Shown here piece after piece: positions 36,466 through 45,213 of a stretch of 48,921 nucleotides of DNA. Every line of letters starts with the position of its first letter. Position 1 is the first letter of the stretch. The notes under the pieces were generated by a model, which saw nothing but the letters and a program-made list of their open reading frames with translations, did not search any database and was not told the DNA's origin. The position numbers and the translations under genes were made by a program. The stretch comes from Lachnospiraceae bacterium (lineage in GTDB: Bacteria; Bacillota_A; Clostridia; Lachnospirales; Lachnospiraceae): contig JAFTZF010000007.1 in assembly GCA_017464645.1 (NCBI GenBank), positions 1-48,921 of the forward strand. The letters run 5' to 3'.

Positions 36466-37941
36466 ATGAAAAGAAGAGATTACGAAGAGTTTGATAAGTA
36501 TGAAGAATTTCAGGAGGGAGGCAGCCGCTTTGACATTCGCGTGATCCTACCCATCCTTTTGGCGGTTTTGTGTACACTGTTGCTTTGCCTGGGTATTTAT
36601 TTTCTGGTGTTTCATGAGGATGAGAAAGCGGAAAATTCCACATCCGCGGGAACAGAGGCAGAAACGGGGGATCCTCAGAGCCAGGAAAATCTGGTAGGTG
36701 AAGAGGAAGGCGCCCAGACGGAGATCACGAAGATTCTGGTGGCAGAGAATACCACAGAGACAGGGGAGATCACCATGGGAATCGATGTTTCCAGATTCCA
36801 GGGAACCATTGACTGGGCGCAGGTGGCCCAGGCCGGTATTGATTTTGCTATTGTGCGGGTGGGATATCGATCCCAGAGCACAGGAGAAATTACGGCGGAT
36901 CCCAATGCCAGGTACAATCTGCAGGAAGCGGCAGCCAATGGGATTTTGCTGGGAGCGTATTTCTTTTCCACAGCAGTTTCAGAGGAAGAGGCCGTAGAAG
37001 AAGCCCGCTGGGTGGCGGATTATATTTCCCAGTATCCCATTACCTATCCGGTGGCCTTTAACTGTGAAGGGTATGACAATCCGACCAATCGCCAGGTTCA
37101 CATGACCAGAACAGAGCGGACAGACTGCGCTTTGGCCTTTTTAAATGAGATTTATGAGCAGGGCTATACACCCATGTTTTATGCATCCAAAAATGAAATG
37201 CAGGACGACACCCAGTGGGATACTTCCCGCATTGAAAAGAGTTTCAAGATCTGGGTTTCCCAGTATCCGGACAAGCCTTATCCGGAGACGGCTGCGTCCA
37301 GCTATGGGGGTACTCATGACATGTGGCAGTATACCAACAACGGCACGGTAGCGGGTATCGCTTATCCGGTGGATGTAAATGTGGCATATTTCGGTTATGA
37401 GGAAGGTGCCCAGGCCCAGAATCAGGAGGCACCGGAGCAGGTAAAGGCGGATGCAGAGGCTCTTATTTCCTTTGATGCCATCGAGGAACAGGTTACAGCC
37501 AAGGATGTGACCAACCTGCGGGATGTGCCCAGCCAGGGAAGTGACAGTACCGTGAAAAGGCAGCTGTACAACGGAGAAACAGCCCTGCGCACAGGCATCA
37601 GCGGGAGCGGCTGGTCCAGGATCCTTCTGGATGGAGAGACCTATTATGCGGTATCCAGTTATCTCACCACGGATCTGTCCTATAAGACCCCGGAGGAAGA
37701 GCCCGACGATGGGATAGAGACTCCCTTCACCAGGGTGTCCGAAAATGTGACGCCTAAGATTGAGGTGAATTTGCGCAAACTCCCCAGTGTGACCAATCCG
37801 GATGCGGTGGTAGTGGTCACGGCTTATGCGGGAGAAGTGTTTGTGCGGACCGGTATAAACACGGACCATGGCTGGTCCAGAGTGGAGTATAACGGACAGG
37901 TTCTCTATTGCGTCAGCAGCTATCTGAATGTGGTGGAGTAG
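36466..37941 (+). CDS. Membrane-anchored GH25 muramidase with two SH3-like domains
   Basis: The 491-residue protein has a charged cytoplasmic start, one membrane helix (about 25-48), an acidic linker, a GH25 lysozyme-like domain (about 103-312) and two C-terminal bacterial SH3-like repeats (about 345-405 and 420-490). Each repeat has an NLR motif, a glycine-tryptophan-serine turn and a YYAVSSYL or YCVSSYL end. GH25 enzymes cut the MurNAc-GlcNAc bond. Asp107 of GIDVSRFQG is present, and Glu201 of FNCEGY matches the catalytic Glu. The Asp of the usual DxE pair is Asn199 here, so activity may differ. The ATG follows GGAGGG. It probably trims peptidoglycan at the membrane surface. Confidence 0.88.
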   Translation: MKRRDYEEFDKYEEFQEGGSRFDIRVILPILLAVLCTLLLCLGIYFLVFHEDEKAENSTSAGTEAETGDPQSQENLVGEEEGAQTEITKILVAENTTETGEITMGIDVSRFQGTIDWAQVAQAGIDFAIVRVGYRSQSTGEITADPNARYNLQEAAANGILLGAYFFSTAVSEEEAVEEARWVADYISQYPITYPVAFNCEGYDNPTNRQVHMTRTERTDCALAFLNEIYEQGYTPMFYASKNEMQDDTQWDTSRIEKSFKIWVSQYPDKPYPETAASSYGGTHDMWQYTNNGTVAGIAYPVDVNVAYFGYEEGAQAQNQEAPEQVKADAEALISFDAIEEQVTAKDVTNLRDVPSQGSDSTVKRQLYNGETALRTGISGSGWSRILLDGETYYAVSSYLTTDLSYKTPEEEPDDGIETPFTRVSENVTPKIEVNLRKLPSVTNPDAVVVVTAYAGEVFVRTGINTDHGWSRVEYNGQVLYCVSSYLNVVE

Positions 37942-37946
37942 GGCTG

Positions 37947-37966
37947 ACCGTCCTTGACGGTTTTTT
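37947..37966 (+). terminator. Terminator after the muramidase, overlapping the hisA promoter
   Basis: A 6-bp stem (37947-37952 with 37956-37961) with a 3-nt loop is followed by T's. The -35 of the hisA promoter lies inside it. Confidence 0.6.
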
Positions 37967-37982
37967 GGCCAATGGCTATAAT
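37954..37982 (+). promoter_or_regulatory. hisA promoter
   Basis: TTGACG (37954-37959), 17 bp, perfect TATAAT (37977-37982). Confidence 0.8.
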
Positions 37983-38017
37983 AATTCATATTACGAAGGC
38001 AAAAAGGAGGAGCGCAC

Positions 38018-38815
38018 ATGCGTTTTCGGCCCTGTATTGATATTCACAATGGAAAAGTAAAGCAGATTGTGGGCGGCAGCCTGAAGGATGCAGGAAATCA
38101 GGCCCTGGAGAATTTTGTTTCGGAGCAGACTGCGGATTGGTATGCCCGGCTCTATGAGAAGGATGGGCTTACGGGCGGGCACATTATTTTGCTGAATCCG
38201 CCTTCTTCGGAATACTACGAGCAGACTCGGCAGCAGGCCTTTGCGGCTCTGCAGGCTTATCCGGGCGGACTGCAGGTGGGCGGCGGAATCACCCCGGAAA
38301 ATGCTTCGGATTATCTGGAGGCAGGTGCCAGCCATGTGATTGTGACCTCTTATGTATTTAAGGACGGACAGATTCAGTACGAAAATCTGCAGCGGCTGCA
38401 GGCGGCGGTTGGCAGGGAGCATCTGGTGCTGGACTTGAGCTGCCGCAAAAAAGATGATGCCTATTATATTGTGACGGACCGCTGGCAGAAGTTTACCCGG
38501 GTGCAGCTGACGAAAAAAGTGCTGGATGAGCTGTCCGGGTATTGTGATGAATTTCTGATCCATGCGGTAGATGTGGAAGGCAAAGCTTCCGGTATCGAAA
38601 CCCAGGTAGCAAAGCTCCTGGGTGGCTGGGGAAAGATCCCCATGACCTATGCCGGGGGAGTGGGAAGCCTTGCAGACGTGCAGGACCTGCAGCACTTGGG
38701 AAAAGGCCGTCTGGATGTGACGATTGGCAGCGCATTAGATCTGTTTGGTGGTTGTATCAAATACGAAGATGTGGTATACTATAGCCATAGAGCAGAGGGC
38801 TTTTCTGCTTTGTAA
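38018..38815 (+). CDS. hisA: Eukaryotic-type HisA isomerase
   Basis: The 265-residue TIM-barrel enzyme matches the eukaryotic HIS6 type rather than the common bacterial HisA. It begins RPCIDIHNGKVKQIVGGSL, with the catalytic Asp in the first strand, and later has FLIHAVDVEGK and MTYAGGVGSLADV. It would isomerise ProFAR to PRFAR in histidine synthesis. AAGGAGG precedes the ATG. It stands alone, with no other his genes nearby, and is followed by hpf at 21 nt. The assignment to the pathway is strong; the reason for its isolation is not visible. Confidence 0.88.
   Translation: MRFRPCIDIHNGKVKQIVGGSLKDAGNQALENFVSEQTADWYARLYEKDGLTGGHIILLNPPSSEYYEQTRQQAFAALQAYPGGLQVGGGITPENASDYLEAGASHVIVTSYVFKDGQIQYENLQRLQAAVGREHLVLDLSCRKKDDAYYIVTDRWQKFTRVQLTKKVLDELSGYCDEFLIHAVDVEGKASGIETQVAKLLGGWGKIPMTYAGGVGSLADVQDLQHLGKGRLDVTIGSALDLFGGCIKYEDVVYYSHRAEGFSAL
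38752..38780 (+). promoter_or_regulatory. hpf promoter inside the hisA end
   Basis: TTGTAT (38752-38757), 17 bp, TATACT (38775-38780), within the last hisA codons. It allows hpf to be expressed without hisA. Confidence 0.65.
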
Positions 38816-38836
38816 AGTAAGGAAGGAGTTGATTGT

Positions 38837-39361
38837 ATGCGTTATATTATCAGCGGCAAAAACATCGATGTAACTGAGGGTTTACGGACAGCGATCATGG
38901 ACAAGCTCGGCAAGTTAGAGCGTTATTTTACTCCCGACACAGAGATTCAGGTGACCTTGAGCGTAGAGAAGGAGCGCCAGAAGATCGAGGTGACCATTCC
39001 GGTCAAGGGCAATATCATTCGTTCCGAACAGGTCAGCAGCGATATGTATGTATCCATTGACCTGGTGGAAGAGGTGATTGAGCGTCAGCTTCGCAAATAT
39101 AAGACAAAATTGATTGATAAATATCAGGAGGCAGGAAACTTCCGTCCGGAATTCGTAGAAAAAGAGGCGGAGGATGAAGAGGTAAAGATCATCCGCACCA
39201 AGCAGTTTGATATGAAGCCCATGTATCCGGAGGATGCCTGCGTACAGATGGAACTTCTGGGGCACAGCTTCTATGTGTTCATGAATGCAGAGACCGAACA
39301 GGTGAATGTAGTGTATAAGAGAAAAGGAAACACCTACGGACTGATTGAGCCGGAGATGTAA
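38837..39361 (+). CDS. hpf: Long-form ribosome hibernation promoting factor
   Basis: The 174-residue protein has the N-terminal HPF/RaiA domain (about 1-100: YIISGKNIDVTEGLRTAIMDKLGKLERYF) that sits in the decoding centre. The C-terminal domain (about 118-172: IIRTKQFDMKPMYPEDACVQMELLGHSFYVFMN) makes 100S ribosome dimers in Firmicutes. The start follows GAAGGAG. It usually precedes secA in Firmicutes, as here. It is closed by its own terminator and secA has its own promoter. Confidence 0.96.
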   Translation: MRYIISGKNIDVTEGLRTAIMDKLGKLERYFTPDTEIQVTLSVEKERQKIEVTIPVKGNIIRSEQVSSDMYVSIDLVEEVIERQLRKYKTKLIDKYQEAGNFRPEFVEKEAEDEEVKIIRTKQFDMKPMYPEDACVQMELLGHSFYVFMNAETEQVNVVYKRKGNTYGLIEPEM

Positions 39362-39384
39362 AAGTAAGATAAGTATACGAGGGA

Positions 39385-39416
39385 GGGGACGCTGTCGGAA
39401 TGCAGCGTCTCCTTTT
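39385..39416 (+). terminator. Intrinsic terminator after hpf
   Basis: A 10-bp GC-rich stem (39385-39394 with 39403-39412, one G-T pair) with an 8-nt loop is followed by TTTT. Confidence 0.75.
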
Positions 39417-39457
39417 GCGGAAAAAGCCGGGAGAAAAGGGCGGGCATTGACTTTCCC

Positions 39458-39486
39458 TTGAATAATGGCGAAGTTAGTGTTACAAT
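39458..39486 (+). promoter_or_regulatory. secA promoter
   Basis: TTGAAT (39458-39463), 17 bp, TACAAT (39481-39486). The leader is about 75 nt. Confidence 0.65.
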
Positions 39487-39566
39487 GATTGGAAGGGCAG
39501 GGCCGGACATTAAGAGCGCTTCTGCCGGGAATGCAATATAGAAAAGCAAATATTAGGAGTAAGTAC

Positions 39567-42131
39567 ATGAGTCTTATTACAAAAATTTTCGGAACCCATA
39601 GTGAGCATGAGTTAAAGCGGATCAATCCCATGGTGGATAAGATTGAGACATTGCGCCCTGCTATGATGGATCTGTCCGATGAGCAGCTGAGGGAGAAAAC
39701 AAAAGAATATAAAGAGCGTTTCCGTGATGGTGAAAGCCTGGATGACCTGCTGGTAGAGGCATTTGCTACAGTAAGAGAGGCTGCCCGCCGTGTGCTGGGC
39801 ATGGAGCATTACCGGGTACAGCTGATCGGTGGTATTATCCTGCATCAGGGACGTATCGCAGAGATGCGCACCGGTGAAGGTAAGACCCTGGTGTCTACCC
39901 TTCCGGCTTATCTGAATGCATTGGAAGGCAAAGGTGTTCATATCGTGACCGTCAATGACTACCTGGCAAACCGTGACGCCATGTGGATGGGCGAGGTGCA
40001 CAAGTTCCTGGGCCTGACTGTAGGCGTGGTACTGAACAGCAGTACTAAGGAAGAGCGCCAGGCAGCTTACAATTGTGACATTACTTATATTACAAATAAT
40101 GAATTGGGCTTTGATTACCTGCGTGACAACATGGTTGTTTACAAGGAGCAGCTGGTTCAGAGATCACTTCACTATGCCATCATCGATGAGGTGGACTCTG
40201 TGTTGATCGATGAAGCCCGTACACCGCTGATCATTTCCGGACAGAGCGGCAAGTCTACCAAGCTGTACGAGGTTTGCGATGCCCTGGCAAAGACCATGAA
40301 GCGTGGTGAGGCCAGTGGTGAGTTCAGCGAGATGAATGCCCTTTTGGGAGAAGAGATTCAGGAGACAGGTGAGTTTATTGTCAATGAGAAGGATAAAGTG
40401 GTAAACCTGACTGCTGATGGTGTGGCAAGAGTTGAACAGTACTTCCACATTGAAAACCTGGCTGATCCGGAGAATATTGAAATTCAGCACAATATGATCC
40501 TGGCACTGCGGGCCAACTACCTGATGTTCCGCGACCAGGACTATGTGGTAAAGGATGACCAGGTTCTCATTGTAGATGAGTTTACCGGCCGTATTATGCC
40601 CGGCCGCCGTTATTCCGATGGTCTGCATCAGGCAATCGAGGCAAAAGAGCATGTAAAGGTAAAACGCGAGAGCAAGACTCTGGCAAATATTACGTTCCAG
40701 AATTTCTTTAATAAGTATGAGAAGAAGGCCGGTATGACCGGTACCGCACTGACTGAGGAGAAGGAGTTCCGGGATATTTACGGTATGGACGTTATTGAGA
40801 TCCCTACCAACAAGCCGGTTATCCGCCAGGATTTACAGGATGCCGTTTACAAGACAAAGAAGGAAAAGCTGTTTGCGGTTATCAACGAGATTGAGGCAGC
40901 TTACAAAAAGGGCCAGCCTGTTCTGGTTGGTACCATTACCATCGAGGCATCTGAGGAGATCAGTGCTCTGCTGCGTAAACGTGGCGTTCCCCACGAGGTG
41001 CTGAATGCCAAGTTCCATGAGCGCGAGGCAGAGATCGTAGCCCAGGCAGGACGCTTTAAAGCCGTTACCATCGCCACCAACATGGCAGGCCGTGGTACAG
41101 ATATTAAGCTGGATGAGGAGTCGAAGGCAGCCGGTGGTCTGAAGATCATCGGTACAGAGCGCCATGAGTCCCGTCGTATTGACAATCAGCTGCGTGGTCG
41201 TTCCGGCCGTCAGGGAGACCCGGGTGAGTCCCGTTTCTATATTGCTCTGGAAGATGATCTGATGCGTCTGTTTGGCTCCGAGCGGCTGATGGATATGTTC
41301 AATGCCTTGGGTGTGCCGGAAAATGAGCAGATTGAGCACAAGATGCTGAGCAATGCCATTGAAAAGGCGCAGATGAAGATCGAGAGCAACAACTTCGGTA
41401 TTCGTAAAAACCTGCTGGAATACGACCAGGTAATGAACGAGCAGCGTGAGATCATCTACAAGGATCGCCGCCGCGTACTGGATGGCGAAAGCATGCGGGA
41501 AGTTATCTACAAGATGATCACAGATACCGTAGAGGATATGGTGGACACTACCGTTGGAGATGACCAGGATAAGGCGGATTGGGATTTCAAGACGCTGAAT
41601 GAGTCTCTGTTGCCGGTGATTCCCTTAGAGCCCATAACAAAAGAGCGCATTAAGGGCAGCCGTAAGAACGAATTGAAGCATCAGCTGAAGGAAGAGGCTG
41701 TGAAGCTGTACGAGCTGAAAGAGGCTGAGTTCCCCAATTCCGAGATGCTGCGTGAACTGGAGCGTGTATTCCTGTTGAAGGTCATTGACCGGAAGTGGAT
41801 GGACCATATTGATGATATGGATCAGCTGCGTCAGGGTATCGGTCTGCAGGCATTTGCCCAGAGAGACCCCCTGGTAGAGTACAAGATCAGCGGCTACGAT
41901 ATGTTTAATAATATGATGGCCAGCATTCGGGAAGAGACTGCCCGTCTTCTGCTGCACGTGAAAGTGGAAGAGAAGGCAGAGCGTGAGCAGGTGGCAAAGG
42001 TAACCGGTACCAACAAGGATACCTCCCTTGCCAAGGCGCCCAAGAAGCGCGAGAGCGAGAAGGTTTATCCCAACGATCCCTGTCCCTGCGGAAGCGGTAA
42101 GAAATATAAGCAGTGCTGCGGCAGAAAATAA
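39567..42131 (+). CDS. secA: Preprotein translocase ATPase SecA
   Basis: The 854-residue motor drives secretory proteins through SecYEG. The first nucleotide-binding fold has the Walker A stretch [17 protein letters not shown] and the [19 protein letters not shown] motif. The second fold has [10 protein letters not shown] and the arginine-finger region [13 protein letters not shown]. The C-terminal zinc-binding SEC-C motif ([15 protein letters not shown]) is intact. The start is ATG 39567 behind TAGGAG. An earlier in-frame start at 39489 lies right after the promoter's -10 and is rejected. prfB follows at 45 bp, the standard Firmicutes order. Confidence 0.98.
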   Translation: MSLITKIFGTHSEHELKRINPMVDKIETLRPAMMDLSDEQLREKTKEYKERFRDGESLDDLLVEAFATVREAARRVLGMEHYRVQLIGGIILHQGRIAEMRTGEGKTLVSTLPAYLNALEGKGVHIVTVNDYLANRDAMWMGEVHKFLGLTVGVVLNSSTKEERQAAYNCDITYITNNELGFDYLRDNMVVYKEQLVQRSLHYAIIDEVDSVLIDEARTPLIISGQSGKSTKLYEVCDALAKTMKRGEASGEFSEMNALLGEEIQETGEFIVNEKDKVVNLTADGVARVEQYFHIENLADPENIEIQHNMILALRANYLMFRDQDYVVKDDQVLIVDEFTGRIMPGRRYSDGLHQAIEAKEHVKVKRESKTLANITFQNFFNKYEKKAGMTGTALTEEKEFRDIYGMDVIEIPTNKPVIRQDLQDAVYKTKKEKLFAVINEIEAAYKKGQPVLVGTITIEASEEISALLRKRGVPHEVLNAKFHEREAEIVAQAGRFKAVTIATNMAGRGTDIKLDEESKAAGGLKIIGTERHESRRIDNQLRGRSGRQGDPGESRFYIALEDDLMRLFGSERLMDMFNALGVPENEQIEHKMLSNAIEKAQMKIESNNFGIRKNLLEYDQVMNEQREIIYKDRRRVLDGESMREVIYKMITDTVEDMVDTTVGDDQDKADWDFKTLNESLLPVIPLEPITKERIKGSRKNELKHQLKEEAVKLYELKEAEFPNSEMLRELERVFLLKVIDRKWMDHIDDMDQLRQGIGLQAFAQRDPLVEYKISGYDMFNNMMASIREETARLLLHVKVEEKAEREQVAKVTGTNKDTSLAKAPKKRESEKVYPNDPCPCGSGKKYKQCCGRK

Positions 42132-42176
42132 TTTCAGCCCCGGCAGGAAAAGTATAGAAAAGAAAGAGGTGCACAC

Positions 42177-43298
42177 ATGGTAGAATTAGATCAGTTTAAG
42201 TACACCTTAAACGGCTATCATGGCCCCCTGGCAGAATTGCGCGACTCTCTGGACCTGGTCAGCAAGGCCAAGCGAATCGAGGAGCTGGAGCGCGAGATGG
42301 AAGAGCCCGGATACTGGGATGATGCAGAAAAGTCCCAGGTCGGCATGAAAGAATTAAGTGCATTAAAAGATGAGGCAGGCACATACAAGTCCCTGCAGAC
42401 CCAGTACGAGGATATCGAGACCTTGCTGGAAATGGGCTACGAGGAAGAGGATGCATCCCTGATTCCGGAGATCGAACAGGAGCTGAAGGACTTTCAGGAG
42501 CGGTTTGAGACTATGCGGATCAAGACCCTGCTTTCCGGCGAATATGACAAAAACAATGCCATCCTGAAGCTGAATGCAGGCGCAGGCGGAACCGAAAGCT
42601 GTGACTGGGCAGGCATGCTGTACCGTATGTATACCCGCTGGGCGGAGCGCAAGGGCTTTTCTGTGGAGGTGCTGGATTATCTGGACGGTGATGAGGCCGG
42701 TATTAAATCCGTGACCTTCCAGGTGAACGGTGAGAATGCCTATGGCTATCTGAAGTCCGAAAAAGGTGTCCATCGTCTGGTGCGGATTTCACCCTTTAAT
42801 GCCCAGGGTAAACGACAGACTTCCTTTGTGTCCCTGGATGTAATGCCGGATATAGAGGATGACATTGATATTGAAGTGCGGGACGAGGATTTGCGTATCG
42901 ACACCTACCGCTCCAGCGGCGCAGGCGGACAGCATATCAACAAGACATCCTCCGCCATTCGAATCACTCATATCCCCACAGGTATCGTGGTACAGTGCCA
43001 GAATGAGCGCTCCCAGTTCCAGAACAAGGACAAAGCCATGCAGATGCTGAAAGCCAAGCTGTATCTGCTGGAACAGCAGAAAAATGCAGAGAAGCTCTCC
43101 GGTATTCGCGGCGAAGTGAAGGAAATCGGCTGGGGCAACCAGATTCGTTCCTATGTCATGCAGCCCTACACACTGGTCAAGGACCACCGCACCAGTGCAG
43201 AGATCAGCAATGTAAACGCAGTCATGGACGGAAGCATCGACCCGTTCATCAATGCATATTTAAAGTGGATCAATACGAAGGATGAGGAAGAGGCCTGA
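42177..43298 (+). CDS. prfB: Peptide chain release factor 2
   Basis: The 373-residue RF2 releases peptides at UGA and UAA. The SPF tripeptide that reads the stop codon (RISPFNAQGKRQ) identifies RF2. The catalytic GGQ lies in SSGAGGQHINKTSSA. The gene is read in one frame from MVELDQFKYTL; no internal UGA or shift site is present, unlike the programmed +1 frameshift of many bacteria. The terminator stem begins in the last codons. It follows secA without an evident promoter, so the two are probably cotranscribed. Confidence 0.97.
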   Translation: MVELDQFKYTLNGYHGPLAELRDSLDLVSKAKRIEELEREMEEPGYWDDAEKSQVGMKELSALKDEAGTYKSLQTQYEDIETLLEMGYEEEDASLIPEIEQELKDFQERFETMRIKTLLSGEYDKNNAILKLNAGAGGTESCDWAGMLYRMYTRWAERKGFSVEVLDYLDGDEAGIKSVTFQVNGENAYGYLKSEKGVHRLVRISPFNAQGKRQTSFVSLDVMPDIEDDIDIEVRDEDLRIDTYRSSGAGGQHINKTSSAIRITHIPTGIVVQCQNERSQFQNKDKAMQMLKAKLYLLEQQKNAEKLSGIRGEVKEIGWGNQIRSYVMQPYTLVKDHRTSAEISNVNAVMDGSIDPFINAYLKWINTKDEEEA

Positions 43299-43314
43299 AT
43301 AGGGCCTCTTTTTT
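43289..43314 (+). terminator. Intrinsic terminator overlapping the prfB stop
   Basis: A 7-bp stem (43289-43295 with 43303-43309) with a 7-nt loop containing the stop codon is followed by six T. Confidence 0.8.
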
Positions 43315-43444
43315 GTGTGGGAGATTTTGTGTCAGGACTGCGCCCGGATAAAAAACCTTCTGCACAAAAACAGGCCTATATCTGTACCGCCTGCGGCCCG
43401 GAAAAGGAAATTGGCTTTCACAATAAAAACTGTACAAAAAGGGA

Positions 43445-43473
43445 TTGCATCTTCACAAGAAATGTGCTAATAT
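43445..43473 (+). promoter_or_regulatory. Promoter of the ACT-hom unit
   Basis: TTGCAT (43445-43450), 17 bp, TAATAT (43468-43473). The 224 bp between prfB and the ACT gene otherwise show no recognisable riboswitch or T-box. Confidence 0.6.
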
Positions 43474-43522
43474 CATCCTTGTTAATCCTTGATGGAAAAA
43501 CAAATGTACACACGGAGGAAAC

Positions 43523-43966
43523 ATGGCGGAGAAAAGTAAGTATTTTGTGGTGAAACAAAAAGCGGTTCCGGAAGTGCTGCTGAAAGTGGTAGAAGCCAAG
43601 CGCTTGCTGGATTCTTCCAGAGCAATGACAGTACAGGAAGCCACAGAGCAGGTGGGGATCAGCCGCAGTTCTTTCTATAAGTACAAAGATGATATTTTTC
43701 CTTTCCATGACAATTCGAAGGGCAAGAGCATTACCTTTGTGCTGCAGATGGATGATGAACCGGGCCTGTTGTCAGATGTACTGAAGACGGTGGCGGAATT
43801 TAAAGGAAATATTTTGACGATTCATCAGACAGTCCCCATTAACGGTGTTGCTTCTTTGACTTTGACCGTTGACCTTCTTCCGACTACCGGGAATGTGTCT
43901 TCGATGATTGAGCAGATTGAGAATCAGCCCGGAATTCACTATTTAAAAATATTGGCAAAGGAGTAA
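43523..43966 (+). CDS. ACT-domain protein (PheB/UPF0735 type)
   Basis: The 147-residue protein has a short helix-turn-helix-like N-terminus (MTVQEATEQVGISRSSFYKYKDDIFPF) and an ACT domain (about 72-145: ITFVLQMDDEPGLLSDVLKTVAEF). This is the PheB/UPF0735 family, often placed before homoserine dehydrogenase in Firmicutes. ACT domains bind amino acids, so a regulatory role in the aspartate pathway is likely but unproved. GGAGG precedes the ATG. hom begins 7 nt after its stop. Confidence 0.88.
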   Translation: MAEKSKYFVVKQKAVPEVLLKVVEAKRLLDSSRAMTVQEATEQVGISRSSFYKYKDDIFPFHDNSKGKSITFVLQMDDEPGLLSDVLKTVAEFKGNILTIHQTVPINGVASLTLTVDLLPTTGNVSSMIEQIENQPGIHYLKILAKE

Positions 43967-43973
43967 GGCAGAA

Positions 43974-45185
43974 ATGATTCAGATTGCAGTGATGGGATAT
44001 GGAACCGTTGGTTCAGGAGTTGTAGAAGTGATCAATACCAATCAGGCCAGCATTAACAAGAAGGCAGGAGAGGAAATCAATGTAAAATATGTACTGGATC
44101 TGCGGGATTTCCCGGGAGACCCTATTGAGAGTAAATTGGTGCATGATTTTGAAGTGATCGTAAATGACCCGGAAGTAAAGATCGTGGTAGAAGTAATGGG
44201 TGGAATCAATCCGGCTTATACCTTTACCAAGCGTTGTCTGGAAGCAGGCAAGAGCGTTTGTACTTCCAACAAAGAGTTAGTAGCAAAGCATGGTGCAGAG
44301 CTGCTGGAGCTTGCAAAGAGCAAGAATCTGAACTATCTGTTTGAGGCGTCTGTAGGCGGTGGTATTCCTATTATCCGTCCCTTAAATTCTTCTCTGACAG
44401 CAGATGAGATCGAAGAGATCACCGGTATTCTGAATGGAACTACCAATTACATATTAAGTAAGATGACCTTTGAAGGACTGGATTTTGCCAGTGTGCTGAA
44501 AGATGCACAGCAGAAGGGGTATGCAGAGCTTCATCCGGAAGCAGATGTGGAAGGATACGATGCCTGCCGTAAGATTGCTATCCTGACTTCTCTTGCCAGC
44601 GGTCAGCAGGTGGATTTTGAGGATATCTATACTGAGGGTATTACCAAGATCACTGCAGAAGATATTCAGTATGCAAAGAAGATGGGAATGGCAGTGAAAC
44701 TGCTGGCTTCCAGCAAGAAGGTGGACGGTAAGTTCTACGCCATGGTAGCGCCTTTCCTCATCGATGTGCAGAATCCGCTGTACAGTGTCAATGGTGTATT
44801 CAATGCCATCTTCGCACGTGGAAATGTACTGGGTGACGTGATGTTCTACGGAAGCGGCGCAGGCAAGCTGCCCACAGCCAGTGCAGTAGTAGCGGACGTG
44901 GTAGATGCAGCAAGACATCTGAAACGCAATATCATGACTTTCTGGAGCAGCCAGAAGCTGGAGTTGGGAGATATTCAGAATTCCCAGTGCCGTTTCTTTG
45001 TACGGGTGAAGGGCGCTGCGGCAGATGTAAAAGAAATGGAAGCGCTGTTTGGAGCTGTTGAAGTAGTAGATGCAGGTCTGGCAGGGGAATATGGTTTTGT
45101 AACAGGCGAATTCACAGAAAAAGAATTTGCAGAGCTGGCAGCAAAGACGGATGTTGTCCTTAATCGCATCCGTATGAAAGCATAA
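43974..45185 (+). CDS. hom: Homoserine dehydrogenase
   Basis: The 403-residue enzyme reduces aspartate semialdehyde to homoserine, leading to threonine and methionine. The Rossmann motif GYGTVGSGVVEV, the substrate region TSNKELVAKHG, NGTTNYILSKM and the catalytic region GYAELHPEADVEGYDACRK are present. The C-terminal ACT-like part (FFVRVKGAAADVKEMEALFG) is shorter than in the roughly 430-residue enzymes. It is coupled to the ACT gene upstream and lies 28 bp before lysC, so the three probably form one unit. Confidence 0.97.
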   Translation: MIQIAVMGYGTVGSGVVEVINTNQASINKKAGEEINVKYVLDLRDFPGDPIESKLVHDFEVIVNDPEVKIVVEVMGGINPAYTFTKRCLEAGKSVCTSNKELVAKHGAELLELAKSKNLNYLFEASVGGGIPIIRPLNSSLTADEIEEITGILNGTTNYILSKMTFEGLDFASVLKDAQQKGYAELHPEADVEGYDACRKIAILTSLASGQQVDFEDIYTEGITKITAEDIQYAKKMGMAVKLLASSKKVDGKFYAMVAPFLIDVQNPLYSVNGVFNAIFARGNVLGDVMFYGSGAGKLPTASAVVADVVDAARHLKRNIMTFWSSQKLELGDIQNSQCRFFVRVKGAAADVKEMEALFGAVEVVDAGLAGEYGFVTGEFTEKEFAELAAKTDVVLNRIRMKA

Positions 45186-45213
45186 AAATAAGGGATAATG
45201 AGGAGAATGCAAG

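Noticed and set aside
43317..43553. Open frame of 78 codons between prfB and the ACT gene
   Set aside because: It has no good ribosome site, contains the ACT gene promoter and overlaps the ACT start in another frame.
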